A program made the position numbers and the translations under genes. A DNA stretch of 64,000 nt, from the NCBI GenBank assembly GCA_963844695.1, contig CAWJPL010000003.1:92857-156856 (forward strand), written 5' to 3'. The stretch comes from RYN-230 sp963844695. GTDB lineage: Bacteria > Actinomycetota > Actinomycetes > Streptosporangiales > Streptosporangiaceae. This document shows positions 24,900 to 34,934 of the stretch, piece after piece (the stretch's first letter is position 1; every line of letters starts with the position of its first letter). A model generated the notes under the pieces. The model made no database searches. It worked only from the letters and a program-made list of their open reading frames with translations, and was not told the origin of the DNA.

Positions 24900-26588
24900 A
24901 TGAGTGAAACAGACCTCGCGGAGGTGTGGGCCCGGTCGCTGGACGAGCTCGCGACGATGCAGATCGAGCCACACCAGCGGGCGTGGCTCAAACTGACCCG
25001 CCCGCTGGGGCTGGTCGAGAACACCGCGCTCATCGCCACACCCAACGAGTTCGTCAAGGAGCAGCTGGAGACCCGGCTAAGAGCGCTCATCACCCATGCG
25101 CTGTCCCGCGAACTGGGCCGCAGTATCCAGCTCGCGGTCACGGTGGACCCCACAGCCATCACCGCGGCGACGGTCTTCCCCGCCGCTGCCGTCGAGCCGG
25201 GCCCGGGGGACCACGCCGCGGGCCAGGACGACCACGCCGGGATGCCCAGGCCGCTCGGCAGCCCCATGGACGGTGCCCCAGACGGCCGGGTCCCCCGGCC
25301 CGCGGATCCGCTGGGTCCCGATTCCCTGGGCAGCGCGGGTTCCCTGGGCAGCACGGGCCTGGCCGGCGCGACTGGCCCCGGGTCCCCGCTGGCCGACGGG
25401 CAGCCGGGCCACCTGGACCAGCCCCGGGGGCCCGCAGGCCGGGCACCGCTGGGCGGCGCCGTCCTGGGCGGGCCCTTCGACGCGCTGGCTGGCCGGCCAC
25501 AGCACGCGGGCGGGCCGCCCGGGCCGCTGCCCGGCGCGCCCCGGCCCACCCAGGCCCGGCTGAATCCCAAGTACACCTTCGAGACCTTCGTGATCGGCTC
25601 GAGCAACCGGTTCGCGCACGCCGCGGCGGTCGCGGTCGCTGAGGCGCCGGCCAAGGCCTACAACCCGCTCTTCGTGTACGGCGACTCCGGCCTCGGCAAG
25701 ACCCATCTGCTGCACGCCATCGGCCACTACGCGCAGAGCCTCTACCACGGGGTGAAGGTCCGGTACGTCAGCTCCGAAGAGTTCACCAACGACTTCATCA
25801 ACATGATCAGGGACGGCAAGCAGGACGGCTTCCGCCGCCGGTACCGGGACGTCAACGTGCTCCTGGTGGACGACATCCAGTTCCTGGAGAACAAGGAAGG
25901 AACCCAGGAGGAGTTCTTCCACACCTTCAACACGCTGCACAACGCCAGCAAGCAGATCGTGATCTCCAGCGACCGGGCCCCCAAGCGGCTGGTCACCCTG
26001 GAAGACCGACTGCGCAGCCGGTTCGAGTGGGGACTGATCACCGACGTCCAGCCGCCGGAGCTGGAGACGCGCATCGCGATCCTGCGGAAGAAGGCCGTCC
26101 AGGAAGGCCTGAACGCGCCGCCGGAGGCCCTGGAGTACATCGCCAGCCGCATCTCCACCAACATCCGGGAGCTGGAGGGGGCGCTGATCCGGGTGACCGC
26201 GTTCGCCAGCCTGAACCGGCAGACCGTGGACCTCCAGCTCGCCGAGATCGTGCTGAAGGACCTCATCCCCGAGGCCCAGGGCCCGGAGATCACCGCGGCG
26301 ACGATCATGGGCCAGACCGCTTCTTATTTCGGGCTGTCCATCGACGACCTGTGCGGCACCTCGCGGTCCCGGGTCCTGGTGACCGCCCGGCAGATCGCCA
26401 TGTACCTGTGCCGCGAGCTGACCGACCTCTCGCTGCCCAAGATCGGGCAGCAGTTCGGCGGCCGCGACCACACCACCGTGATGCACGCGGACCGGAAAAT
26501 CCGCAATCTGATGGCCGAACGGCGATCCATCTATAACCAGGTGACAGAACTCACCAACCGAATCAAACAGCAGGCGCGGTCCGGGTGA
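24900..26588 (+). CDS. dnaA: Chromosomal replication initiator DnaA
   Basis: A 562-residue AAA+ initiator. Domain I (residues 1-90, VWARSLDELATMQIEPHQRAW) is followed by a long Gly/Pro-rich domain II (about residues 95-220), then domain III with Walker A YGDSGLGKTHLLHAIGHYA, Walker B LLVDDIQFLENKEGTQEEFF, sensor I (IVISSDRAPKRL) and the arginine finger region (LRSRFEWGLITD). Domain IV contains the DnaA-box-binding signature GGRDHTTVMHADRKI. ATG 24900 is chosen because MSETDLAEVW aligns with the family start; an open frame reaching 24708 would run through the DnaA boxes. Confidence 0.97.
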   Translation: MSETDLAEVWARSLDELATMQIEPHQRAWLKLTRPLGLVENTALIATPNEFVKEQLETRLRALITHALSRELGRSIQLAVTVDPTAITAATVFPAAAVEPGPGDHAAGQDDHAGMPRPLGSPMDGAPDGRVPRPADPLGPDSLGSAGSLGSTGLAGATGPGSPLADGQPGHLDQPRGPAGRAPLGGAVLGGPFDALAGRPQHAGGPPGPLPGAPRPTQARLNPKYTFETFVIGSSNRFAHAAAVAVAEAPAKAYNPLFVYGDSGLGKTHLLHAIGHYAQSLYHGVKVRYVSSEEFTNDFINMIRDGKQDGFRRRYRDVNVLLVDDIQFLENKEGTQEEFFHTFNTLHNASKQIVISSDRAPKRLVTLEDRLRSRFEWGLITDVQPPELETRIAILRKKAVQEGLNAPPEALEYIASRISTNIRELEGALIRVTAFASLNRQTVDLQLAEIVLKDLIPEAQGPEITAATIMGQTASYFGLSIDDLCGTSRSRVLVTARQIAMYLCRELTDLSLPKIGQQFGGRDHTTVMHADRKIRNLMAERRSIYNQVTELTNRIKQQARSG

Positions 26589-27026
26589 ACAAGCACAGAA
26601 CAGCGCCGCCCGTCACAATCAGTACACACAGGCTGTGGAAATCTCTGTGGACAGCCTTGGGACGAACAGAGGACAACCCAGGGAAAGCGGTGGGCAGCCG
26701 CGACGGAATGCGCTGGGACCGGCCCGCCGTCCCCAGCGCGTCCCCCGCCCCGGCCCCGTCAGGCACAGCTACTGTGGACGCGCATTCCGGCTCTGAGCTG
26801 CGAGGATGCCGTCTATCCCCAGCGTCCACCGAACCTATTGCGACTACGTACTTCTATTCATCAAAGAAACTAACAACGCAACAGGCAAGCTCTGGGCCGC
26901 TCACGCTCACGCGCCTACTGCAGCTGTTCCGACCCAGTCGCCGGAACAGATACCCGCGCGGCAGGCAGCTCCAAACCGGTGCCCGAGCCTGAGCAGATAA
27001 ATCTCCAGAAGGGGAGGCAGTTTCCG
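26589..27026. other. oriC: Origin region, right part: dnaA-dnaN intergenic, DnaA-box cluster and AT-rich stretch
   Basis: 438 bases. DnaA-box-like 9-mers: TGTGGAAAT (26634-26642), TGTGGACAG (26646-26654, one mismatch), AGAGGACAA (26668-26676) and TGTGGACGC (26773-26781). From about 26829 to 26888 the sequence becomes unusually AT-rich (CTATTGCGACTACGTACTTC and onward), a candidate DNA unwinding element. In Streptomyces the functional oriC lies in this same interval. An open frame at 26585-26992 has no recognisable product and is treated as non-coding. Confidence 0.8.
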
Positions 27027-28160
27027 GTGAAGATCCAGGTAGAACGCGATGTGCTGGCCGAAGCCGTGGCCTGGACGGCCCGCGCCCTGCCGGCCCGGCC
27101 CGCGGTCCCCGTCCTGGCGGGCATCCGCCTGCAGGCGGCCGCGGCCCTGACCCTGTCCAGCTTCGACTATGACGTCTCGGCGCAGGCCCGGGTGCCGGTT
27201 GAGGCGGAGGAGGAAGGCGAGGCGCTGGTCTCCGGACGGCTGCTCGCGGAGATCACCCGGAGCCTGCCCGCCCGCCCGGTGGAGATCACCACCGATGGCG
27301 CGCGCGCCACGCTGACCTGTGGCAGCGCCACCTTCACGCTGCTCACCATGCCGACCGAGGACTATCCGAGCCTGCCTGAGATGCCGCCACCAGCGGGGTC
27401 CATCGGGAGTGACGCGTTCGCGTCGGCGGTGGCCCAGTCCGCCACCGCGGCCGGGCGGGACGACACGCTGCCCGCACTGACCGGCGTCCGGATCGAGATC
27501 GCGGGCGAGACCCTCACCCTGGTGTCCACCGACCGCTACCGGCTCGCCGTCCGCGAGCTGCGCTGGACCCCGGCCCGGCCGGACCTGTCCGCGGCGGTGC
27601 TGGTCCCGGCCCGGGCGCTGGCGGACACCGCGCGGGCCCTCACGGCCGGGGCAGAGGTGTCGATCGCGCTCGCGCTGCCGGGTGAGGACGGAGGAGCCGG
27701 CGAAGGGATGATCGGCTTTGAGGGCGGCGGACGCCGGACCACCACCCGGCTGCTCGGCGGCGACTTCCCGCGCTACGAGTCGCTGCTTCCCAAGCAGGTG
27801 AATGCGGTGGCCGAGCTCTCGACCGCGCCGTTCGCCGAGGCGGTCAAGCGGGTCGCCCTGGTCGCCGAGCGCAACACGGCGGTCCGGCTCTCGTTCTCCG
27901 CCGGCCAGCTCGTGCTGGAGGCCGGGACGGGTGACGAGGCGCAGGCCGAGGAGGTCATCGACGCCAGCTTCGAAGGCGACGACATCCAGATCGCCTTCAA
28001 CCCGCAGTACCTGCTGGACGGGCTGACCGCCCTGGACTCCGACGTCGCCCGGATCTCGTTCACCGAGTCGGGCAAGCCCGCGCTGATCACCGGTAAGCCC
28101 GCGACCGACGAGCAGCCCGACTTCCGGTATCTGCTCATGCCGATCCGCCTCGGCAGCTGA
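27027..28160 (+). CDS. dnaN: DNA polymerase III beta subunit (sliding clamp)
   Basis: The 377-residue processivity clamp, with three repeated clamp domains: VKIQVERDVLAEAVAWTARA, LPALTGVRIEIAGETLTLVS and AFNPQYLLDGLTALDSDVARIS. The protein ends FRYLLMPIRLGS, the conserved C-terminus. The GTG at 27027 has GGGGAGG nine bases upstream; an earlier in-frame start at 26979 would overlap origin DNA. Confidence 0.96.
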   Translation: MKIQVERDVLAEAVAWTARALPARPAVPVLAGIRLQAAAALTLSSFDYDVSAQARVPVEAEEEGEALVSGRLLAEITRSLPARPVEITTDGARATLTCGSATFTLLTMPTEDYPSLPEMPPPAGSIGSDAFASAVAQSATAAGRDDTLPALTGVRIEIAGETLTLVSTDRYRLAVRELRWTPARPDLSAAVLVPARALADTARALTAGAEVSIALALPGEDGGAGEGMIGFEGGGRRTTTRLLGGDFPRYESLLPKQVNAVAELSTAPFAEAVKRVALVAERNTAVRLSFSAGQLVLEAGTGDEAQAEEVIDASFEGDDIQIAFNPQYLLDGLTALDSDVARISFTESGKPALITGKPATDEQPDFRYLLMPIRLGS

Positions 28161-28181
28161 GCGGCCCAGTAGTCTCCAGAT

Positions 28182-29438
28182 GTGCACCTGACCCGCCTCG
28201 CGCTTACTGACTTCCGGTCCTACGCGGCGGCGGATCTGGCTCTGGACCCGGGTGTGAGCACCCTGCTGGGCGCGAACGGCCAGGGGAAGACCAACGTGGT
28301 CGAGGCCGCGGGCTACGTCTCCACCCTGGGCAGCCACCGGGTCGGCACCGACGCGCCGCTGGTACGGCGGGGCGCCGACCGGGCCATCCTGCGGGCGGCG
28401 ATCACCTCGGCCGAGCGCGACAGCCTGGTGGAGATCGAGATCAACCCGGGACGGGCCAACCGGGCCCGGGTGAACCGGGTCGCGGCGCCCCGCCCCCGGC
28501 AGGTGCTGGGGATCCTGCGCACCGTGCTGTTCGCCCCCGAGGATCTGGCCCTGGTCAAGGGTGATCCCGACCAGCGCCGCCGCTACCTCGACGAGCTGCT
28601 GGTCGCCCGGGCGCCGCGGTACGCCGGGGTGCGCAGCGACTACGAGCGGGTGGTCCGGCAGCGCACCGCGTTGCTCAAGTCGGCACGGTCCCGGACGGGA
28701 TCCCGCGGCTTCGCCCGGTCAGCCCGCCCGGCCGGGACGGCCTGGGCCGGTGAGCCACGCGGGGATGGCGACGAGCAGGACGTCCCGGCGGGGATGGGCC
28801 TGGCGGGTGCGCTCGACGCCTGGGACGAGCACCTCGCGGTCAAAGGGGCGGAACTGCTCGCCGGCCGCCTCGAGCTGACTGCGTCGCTGCGGCCGCTGCT
28901 GACCACGAGCTACGCCGCGGTGTCCGGCGACGACGTGGCCGCCACCATCGTCTACCGCCAGCGTGGCAGCACGAAGAGCGAGGCCACCGCCGGTGACACG
29001 GCTCAGCCGCTGGGCCGCGCCGAGCCAGCGGCCGACCGCGCGCAGCTGGCCCAGGGCCTGCGCGAGGCCCTGGCCCGGTCGCGGCCGGATGAGCTGGAGC
29101 GCGGGGTCTGCCTGATCGGCCCGCACCGGGACGACCTGGAGCTGGAGATCGGGGAGCTGCCCTCCCGCGGCTACGCCAGCCACGGCGAATCCTGGTCGAT
29201 GGCCCTGGCCCTGCGGCTGTCCGGGTATGAGCTGCTTCGCGCGGACGGCGACGACCCGGTCCTGCTGCTCGACGACGTGTTCGCCGAACTGGACGCCGGC
29301 CGCCGCGACCGGCTGGCCAGCCTGGTGGCCGACGCGGAACAGGTCCTGGTCACCGCCGCGGTCCCCGAGGACGTTCCGGTGGCCTTGCGGGGGGCACGGT
29401 TTTTCGTTGCGGATGGTGAGGTGACCCGTGCCGACTGA
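28182..29438 (+). CDS. recF: DNA replication/repair protein RecF
   Basis: A 418-residue SMC-like ATPase loading RecA at gaps. Walker A is LLGANGQGKTNVVEAAGYVS, the ABC signature region is GYASHGESWSMALALRLSGYEL and Walker B is DPVLLLDDVFAELDAGRRDRL. The GTG at 28182 is six bases after TAGTCT (28170-28175), indicating a leaderless transcript in addition to readthrough from dnaN. It overlaps the next gene by 11 bases. An Ala/Gly/Arg-rich insertion (about residues 170-200) is longer than in most homologues. Confidence 0.95.
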   Translation: MHLTRLALTDFRSYAAADLALDPGVSTLLGANGQGKTNVVEAAGYVSTLGSHRVGTDAPLVRRGADRAILRAAITSAERDSLVEIEINPGRANRARVNRVAAPRPRQVLGILRTVLFAPEDLALVKGDPDQRRRYLDELLVARAPRYAGVRSDYERVVRQRTALLKSARSRTGSRGFARSARPAGTAWAGEPRGDGDEQDVPAGMGLAGALDAWDEHLAVKGAELLAGRLELTASLRPLLTTSYAAVSGDDVAATIVYRQRGSTKSEATAGDTAQPLGRAEPAADRAQLAQGLREALARSRPDELERGVCLIGPHRDDLELEIGELPSRGYASHGESWSMALALRLSGYELLRADGDDPVLLLDDVFAELDAGRRDRLASLVADAEQVLVTAAVPEDVPVALRGARFFVADGEVTRAD

Positions 29439-30048
29439 GGACCCGGGCCAGGCCAGCCCGGTCGAAGCCAGCCCAGCCCAGGCCAGCACCGGCCAGGCCA
29501 GCCCAGACGAGGCCAGCCCAGATCGGGGCGCCGCCGAGCCCGGGCCCCTCTCGCCGGCTCAGCGGGCCCGGGAAGCGCTCGCCCGGGCGAAGGCCGACGC
29601 CCGCGCGCGCGGTGAACTTCCCGCCGCGGGCAGCGCGCGGCCGCCCGCCCGGGGCCCCGCGGGCCAGGGCGGCCGGCCCCGGCGGCCCCGGCGTGACGAC
29701 CCGCAGCCGCTGACCATGGCCATCCGCGGCCTCATCGGCGACCAGGGCTGGCAGACCGAGGCCGCGATGGGGTCGGTCTTCGGCCGCTGGCCGCAGATCG
29801 TCGGGGCCGATCTCGCCGCGCACACCCGGCCGGACCGGTTCACCGACGGCGAGCTCCTGGTGATCGCCGACTCCACCGCCTGGGCCACCCAGGTCCGGCT
29901 GCTGGCCGGAACCCTGGTGCGCAGGCTGAACAGCGAGCTGGGTGAGGGCACCGTGACGAAGGTCAAGGTCCGCGGCCCGGAGCAGCCCCGGCGCCCCGGT
30001 GAGTGGCGTGTGCGAGGTGGTCGGGGGCCACGCGACACGTACGGCTGA
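29428..30048 (+). CDS. DUF721 protein (DciA-like helicase loader)
   Basis: A 206-residue protein. The first 90 residues are a repetitive, disordered Ala/Ser/Pro/Gln region (repeats around 'QASP'). The C-terminal DUF721 domain follows: LIGDQGWQTEAAMGSVFGRWPQ and GELLVIADSTAWATQVRLL. DUF721/DciA is the replicative helicase operator in bacteria lacking DnaC/DnaI, fitting its place between recF and gyrB. It overlaps recF by 11 bases and starts at GTG 29428. Confidence 0.85.
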   Translation: MPTEDPGQASPVEASPAQASTGQASPDEASPDRGAAEPGPLSPAQRAREALARAKADARARGELPAAGSARPPARGPAGQGGRPRRPRRDDPQPLTMAIRGLIGDQGWQTEAAMGSVFGRWPQIVGADLAAHTRPDRFTDGELLVIADSTAWATQVRLLAGTLVRRLNSELGEGTVTKVKVRGPEQPRRPGEWRVRGGRGPRDTYG

Positions 30049-30073
30049 GACTGAAGGTTCTCCCAGGTAAAAT
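30046..30073 (+). promoter_or_regulatory. Probable gyrB promoter
   Basis: TAAAAT at 30068-30073 stands out in GC-rich DNA as a -10 element, with TGAGAC (30046-30051) 16 bases upstream as a weak -35. It lies about 80 bases before the gyrB start. Confidence 0.5.
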
Positions 30074-30156
30074 AGGAATGTGCCGCTGGGCAGCTCAGCG
30101 GGTCCGGCCCGCTGTCGCCCCGGTGACGCGTTATGTCTTCCATGAGGAGCTTGCTC

Positions 30157-32120
30157 TTGTCCTACGACGCACGTTCGATCACGGTCTTGGAGGGGCTTGA
30201 GGCAGTACGCAAGCGTCCCGGAATGTACATCGGCTCCACCGGCGAGCGCGGCCTTCACCACCTCGTGTACGAGGTCGTGGACAACGCGGTGGACGAGGCG
30301 CTGGCCGGATTCTGCGACCGTATCGATGTCACCCTGCTGCCCGACGGGGGGGTCCGGGTCATTGACGACGGCCGCGGTATCCCCGTTGACGAGCACCCGG
30401 TGGAAAAGCGGTCTGCCGTCGAGGTGGTGCTGACCACACTGCACGCGGGCGGGAAGTTCGACGGCAAGTCCTACGCCGTCTCCGGAGGCCTGCACGGGGT
30501 GGGCGTGTCCGTGGTCAACGCCCTGTCCATCCGGCTGGAGGTCGAGATCCGCCGGGACGGGTTCGTGTGGCGGCAGACCTACGAGCGCAGCCGCCCGGTC
30601 ACCACGCTGACCCAGGGCGAGCCCACTGACGAGACCGGCACCACCATCGTCTTCTGGCCGGACCCGGCCATCTTCGAGACCACCGACTGGGACTACGAGA
30701 CGCTGTCCCGGCGGCTGCAGGAGATGGCGTTCCTCAACCGCGACCTCGAGATCAACCTGACCGACGAGCGGCCCGACCACTCCACGATCGAGGATGACGA
30801 CGCTGATCCCGGGCAAGCCGCGTACCGTGCGCTACCGCTACGCGGGCGGCATCGCCGACTTCGTCCGGCACCTGAACGCGTCGAAGGAGCCGGTGCACTC
30901 GACCGTCATCGACTTCGGTGAGGAGGGTGACGGGATCTCGGCCGAGATCGCCATGCAGTGGAACAGTTCGTACGCGGAGTCGGTGCACACCTTCGCCAAC
31001 ACGATCAACACGGCCGAGGGCGGCACCCACGAAGAGGGGTTCCGGTCCGCGCTGACGTCGATCGTGAATCGCTACGCCAAGGAGCAGAAGCTGCTCCGGG
31101 AGAAGGACGACAACCTCACCGGGGAGGACGTGCGCGAGGGCCTCGCCGCGATCATCCACGTCAAGCTGGCCAACCCGCAGTTCGAGGGGCAGACCAAGAC
31201 CAAGCTGGGCAACACCGAGGCCAAGTCGTTCGTGCAGAAGGCGGTCAACGACCATCTGCGGGACTGGTTCGACCGCAACCCGGGCGAGGCCAAGGACATC
31301 ATCACCAAGGCCACCCAGGCGGCGCGGGCCAGGATCGCCGCCCGCCAGGCCCGCGACCTGACCCGGCGCAAGGGCCTGCTGGAGAGTAGTCTCGCTGCCC
31401 GGAAAGCTGTCCGACTGCCAGTCCGGCGATCCGGAGCGCTGCGAGATCTACGTGGTCGAAGGCGACTCGGCGGGCGGTTCGGCCAAGCAGGGCCGGAACC
31501 CGGAGTTCCAGGCGATCCTGCCGCTCCGCGGCAAGATCCTCAACGTGGAGAAGTCCCGGATCGACCGGGTGCTGAAGAACAACGAGGTCCAGGCGATGAT
31601 CACGGCCCTGGGCACCGGCATCCACGACGACTTCGACATCGCCAAGCTCCGCTACTACAAGATCGTCCTGATGGCGGACGCGGACGTGGACGGCCAGCAC
31701 ATCACCACGCTGCTGCTCACCCTGCTGTTCCGGTTCATGAAGCCGCTGATCGAGGCCGGTCACGTGTACCTGGCGCAGCCACCGCTCTACAAGATCAAGT
31801 GGGAGGGGCGGGGAGCTCACCCTGACTACGCCTACTCCGACCGTGAGCGCGACGCGCTCATCCAGGCCGGCATCGCCGCTGGCCGGCGGGACCCCCGCCC
31901 GAGGGACGGCATCCAGCGGTACAAGGGTCTCGGTGAGATGAACGCGACCGAGCTGTGGGAGACCACCATGAACCCGGCGAACCGGGTGCTCCGGCAGGTG
32001 ACGGTGGATGACGCGGCCCAGGCGGATGAGCTGTTCAGCGTGCTGATGGGCGAGGACGTGGAGGCCCGCCGGGCGTTCATCCAGCGCAATGCCAAGGACG
32101 TCAGGTTCCTCGACATTTAG
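30157..32120 (+). CDS. gyrB: DNA gyrase subunit B (two apparent +1 frameshifts)
   Basis: The sequence covers the whole GyrB but in three frames. Frame one holds the ATPase domain (ITVLEGLEAVRKRPGMYIGS, VIDDGRGIPVDEHP, SGGLHGVGVSVVNAL). Frame two holds the transducer domain (YAGGIADFVRHLNASKEPVH to RKGLLESS). Frame three holds the TOPRIM and C-terminal parts (VEGDSAGGSAKQGRNP, LMADADVDGQHITTLLLTLL, ends RNAKDVRFLDI). The breaks are at CCCGGGC 30808-30814 and near 31387-31392. Ignoring one base at each gives 653 residues, the normal length, with no domain missing. TTG 30157 is preferred as the start because GAGGAG (30144-30149) lies seven bases upstream; ATG 30133 is an alternative. gyrA follows. 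Confidence 0.9.
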
Positions 32121-32201
32121 GCGGCCTGGCGGACCGCGCCTCGCGGCCGCAGTGCCCTGGAGATCCTGGCCGACTGCCAAATGATGGGAAGAGGTTGACA
32201 C

Positions 32202-34829
32202 GTGACCGACGTGGACTCGGGAGGCGCTCCGCCGCCGCAGCATGACCGGACCGAGCCGGTCGACATCCAGGTCGAGATGCAGCGCAGCTATATCGACTAT
32301 GCGATGTCGGTCATCGTCGGGCGGGCGCTGCCGGATGTCCGGGACGGCCTCAAGCCGGTGCACACACGTGTGCTGTGGGCAATGTATGACGGCGGCTACC
32401 GGCCCGAGCGCGGCTACTCCAAGTGCGCGCGGGTGGTCGGCGAGGTGATGGGCAACTACCATCCGCACGGCGACTCATCAATCTACGACGCGCTCGTCCG
32501 GCTGGCCCAGCCCTGGTCGATGCGGATGCCCCTTATCGACAGCCAGGGCAACTTCGGCTCGCCGGGCAACGACCCGCCCGCAGCCATGCGATACACCGAG
32601 TGCCGCCTGGCCCCACTGGCCATGGAAATGCTCCGGGACATCGACAAAGACACCGTCGACTTCCGGCCCAGCTACGACGGGCGCGGCGGCGAACCCGTGG
32701 TGCTGCCCAGCCGGTTCCCCAACCTGCTGATCAACGGATCGCAGGGCATCGCGGTCGGGATGGCGACCAACATCCCCACGCACAACCTGCGCGAGGTGGC
32801 CGCTGGTGTCCAGTGGTACCTGGACAATTTCGAGACCACCGACGAGGAGCTGCTGGAAGCGCTGATCGAGCGGGTCAAGGGACCCGACTTCCCCACCAGC
32901 GGGCTGATCGTCGGCAGGCGCGGCATCGAGGACGCCTACCGGACCGGCCGGGGCTCGATCACCATGCGGGCCGTGGTGGACATCGACGAGGATGCCCGCG
33001 GCCGGCCCTGCCTGATCGTCACCGAGCTGCCCTATCAGGTCAACCCGGACAATCTGGCGCTGAAGATCGCCGAGCTGGTGCGGGAGGGCCGGGTCAGCGG
33101 CATCGCCGACGTGCGGGACGAGAGCAGCGGCCGGACCGGGCAGCGGCTGATCATCGTGCTGAAGCGGGACGCAGTCGCCAAGGTCGTGCTGAACAACCTG
33201 TACAAGCACACCCAGCTGCAGGACACGTTCGGCGCCAACATGCTCGCCCTGGTCGACGGGGTCCCCCGCACGCTCCGCCTGGACCAGCTGATCCGCTACT
33301 GGGTCGCGCACCAGATCGAGGTCATTCTCCGGCGCACTCGGTACCTGCTCCGCCAGGCCCAGCAGCGGGCCCACATCGTCAGCGCGCTGCTCAAGGCGAT
33401 CGACCGGATCGACGAGGTCATCGCGCTCATCCGCGGCAGCGAGTCCGCGAACGCCGCCATGCAGGGCTTGATGGACCTGCTGGAGATCGACGAGGAGCAG
33501 TCCCGCGCCATCCTCGACATGCAGCTGCGCAGGCTCGCCGCCCTCGAGCGCCAGGCGCTTACCGACGAGTACGAGGACCTGATGGCGAAGATCGCCGACT
33601 ACGAGGCGATCCTGGCCTCACCCGAGCGGCAGCGTCAGATCGTCAGCGATGAGCTCGGCGAGATCGTGGCCAAGTACGGCGACGAGCGGCGCACCCGGAT
33701 CATCCCCTTCGACGGCGACGTCACCGACGAGGACCTCATCGCCGAGGAAGATGTGGTCGTCACCATCACCCGCGGTGGCTACGCCAAGCGGACCAAGACC
33801 GACCTGTACCGGGCGCAGCGGCGGGGCGGCAAGGGGGTGCGCGGCGCCCAGTTGCGCACCGACGACATCGTGGACCACTTCTTCGTGACCACGACGCACC
33901 GCTGGATCCTGTTCTTCACCAACAAAGGGCGGGTGTACCGGGCCAAGGCCTACGAGCTGCCGGACACGGCCCGGGACGCCCGCGGCCAGCATGTCGCGAA
34001 CCTGCTCGCGTTCCAGCCGGACGAGCGGATCGCCGAGATCCTCGCGATCCCGGACTATTCTGTCGCGCCCTACCTGGTCATCGCCACCCGTTCCGGGCTG
34101 GTCAAGAAGTCGCTGCTGACCGACTACGACTCCACCCGGTCCGGCGGCATCATCGCGATCAACCTGCGCGAGGATGACGAGGTCATCGCGGCCAGCCTGG
34201 TCTCGCCCGAAGACGACCTGCTGCTGGTCAGCCGGAAAGCGCAGTCCATCCGGTTCCACGCCACCGATGAGACGATGCGCCCGATGGGCCGGGCCACCTC
34301 CGGCGTCATCGGCATGCGGTTCACCGACGGCGACGAACTGCTCGACATGCACGTGGTCCGGGAAGGGGCCGACGTGCTGGTGGCCACCGGCGGTGGCTAC
34401 GCCAAGCGGACGCCCTCGGATCAGTACCCCGTCCAGGGCCGCGGTGGCCGTGGTGTGCTGACCGCGCGCGTCGTCGACTCCCGTGGCGAGCTGGTCGGGG
34501 CGCTCATGGTGGACCCCGACGACGAGGTGTTCGCCATCACCTCCTCCGGCGGGGTGATCCGGACGTCGGCCGGCGAGGTCAAGTTGTCCGGCCGCCAGAC
34601 CATGGGCGTGCGGCTGATGAACCTCGCCTCCGGGGACAGCGTGGTGGCCATTGCCCGCAACGCTGAGTCCACGGCCGAAGCCGAGGCCGAGGTCGGTACG
34701 GATGAGCCCGGTACGGACGAGGTCGAGGCCGATCCCGACAATCAGGGTAGTGTGGACGATCCGGGCAGCGCGGAGCCGCGCACCGAGCCGGGGAACGCAG
34801 GTCCTGACCTGACGGGGGATGATTCCTGA
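32202..34829 (+). CDS. gyrA: DNA gyrase subunit A
   Basis: The 875-residue DNA cleavage and religation subunit. The N-terminal breakage-reunion domain has RSYIDYAMSVIVGRALPDVR, the quinolone-interacting helix YHPHGDSSIYDALVRLAQPW (serine and aspartate equivalents of E. coli S83 and D87 are present) and the catalytic tyrosine in AAMRYTECRLAPLAMEM. Six C-terminal beta-pinwheel blades include the GyrA box RRGGKGVRG. An acidic tail (Glu/Asp/Gly/Ala-rich, about 55 residues) ends the protein. It starts at GTG 32202, after a GAGG site. Confidence 0.96.
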   Translation: MTDVDSGGAPPPQHDRTEPVDIQVEMQRSYIDYAMSVIVGRALPDVRDGLKPVHTRVLWAMYDGGYRPERGYSKCARVVGEVMGNYHPHGDSSIYDALVRLAQPWSMRMPLIDSQGNFGSPGNDPPAAMRYTECRLAPLAMEMLRDIDKDTVDFRPSYDGRGGEPVVLPSRFPNLLINGSQGIAVGMATNIPTHNLREVAAGVQWYLDNFETTDEELLEALIERVKGPDFPTSGLIVGRRGIEDAYRTGRGSITMRAVVDIDEDARGRPCLIVTELPYQVNPDNLALKIAELVREGRVSGIADVRDESSGRTGQRLIIVLKRDAVAKVVLNNLYKHTQLQDTFGANMLALVDGVPRTLRLDQLIRYWVAHQIEVILRRTRYLLRQAQQRAHIVSALLKAIDRIDEVIALIRGSESANAAMQGLMDLLEIDEEQSRAILDMQLRRLAALERQALTDEYEDLMAKIADYEAILASPERQRQIVSDELGEIVAKYGDERRTRIIPFDGDVTDEDLIAEEDVVVTITRGGYAKRTKTDLYRAQRRGGKGVRGAQLRTDDIVDHFFVTTTHRWILFFTNKGRVYRAKAYELPDTARDARGQHVANLLAFQPDERIAEILAIPDYSVAPYLVIATRSGLVKKSLLTDYDSTRSGGIIAINLREDDEVIAASLVSPEDDLLLVSRKAQSIRFHATDETMRPMGRATSGVIGMRFTDGDELLDMHVVREGADVLVATGGGYAKRTPSDQYPVQGRGGRGVLTARVVDSRGELVGALMVDPDDEVFAITSSGGVIRTSAGEVKLSGRQTMGVRLMNLASGDSVVAIARNAESTAEAEAEVGTDEPGTDEVEADPDNQGSVDDPGSAEPRTEPGNAGPDLTGDDS

Positions 34830-34934
34830 GGCGTCCGGGTAGGGATCGGGAGACCGGGCTGGATCGCACAGAAGGTCACGGTGCGGTGACGGCCGGACTA
34901 TTGGAGGCAACGTGGGGAGCGTCGGTGACGTCTA

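Noticed and set aside
26585..26992. Open frame between dnaA and dnaN
   Set aside because: It covers the DnaA-box cluster and AT-rich origin DNA, lacks a ribosome binding site and has no family similarity.
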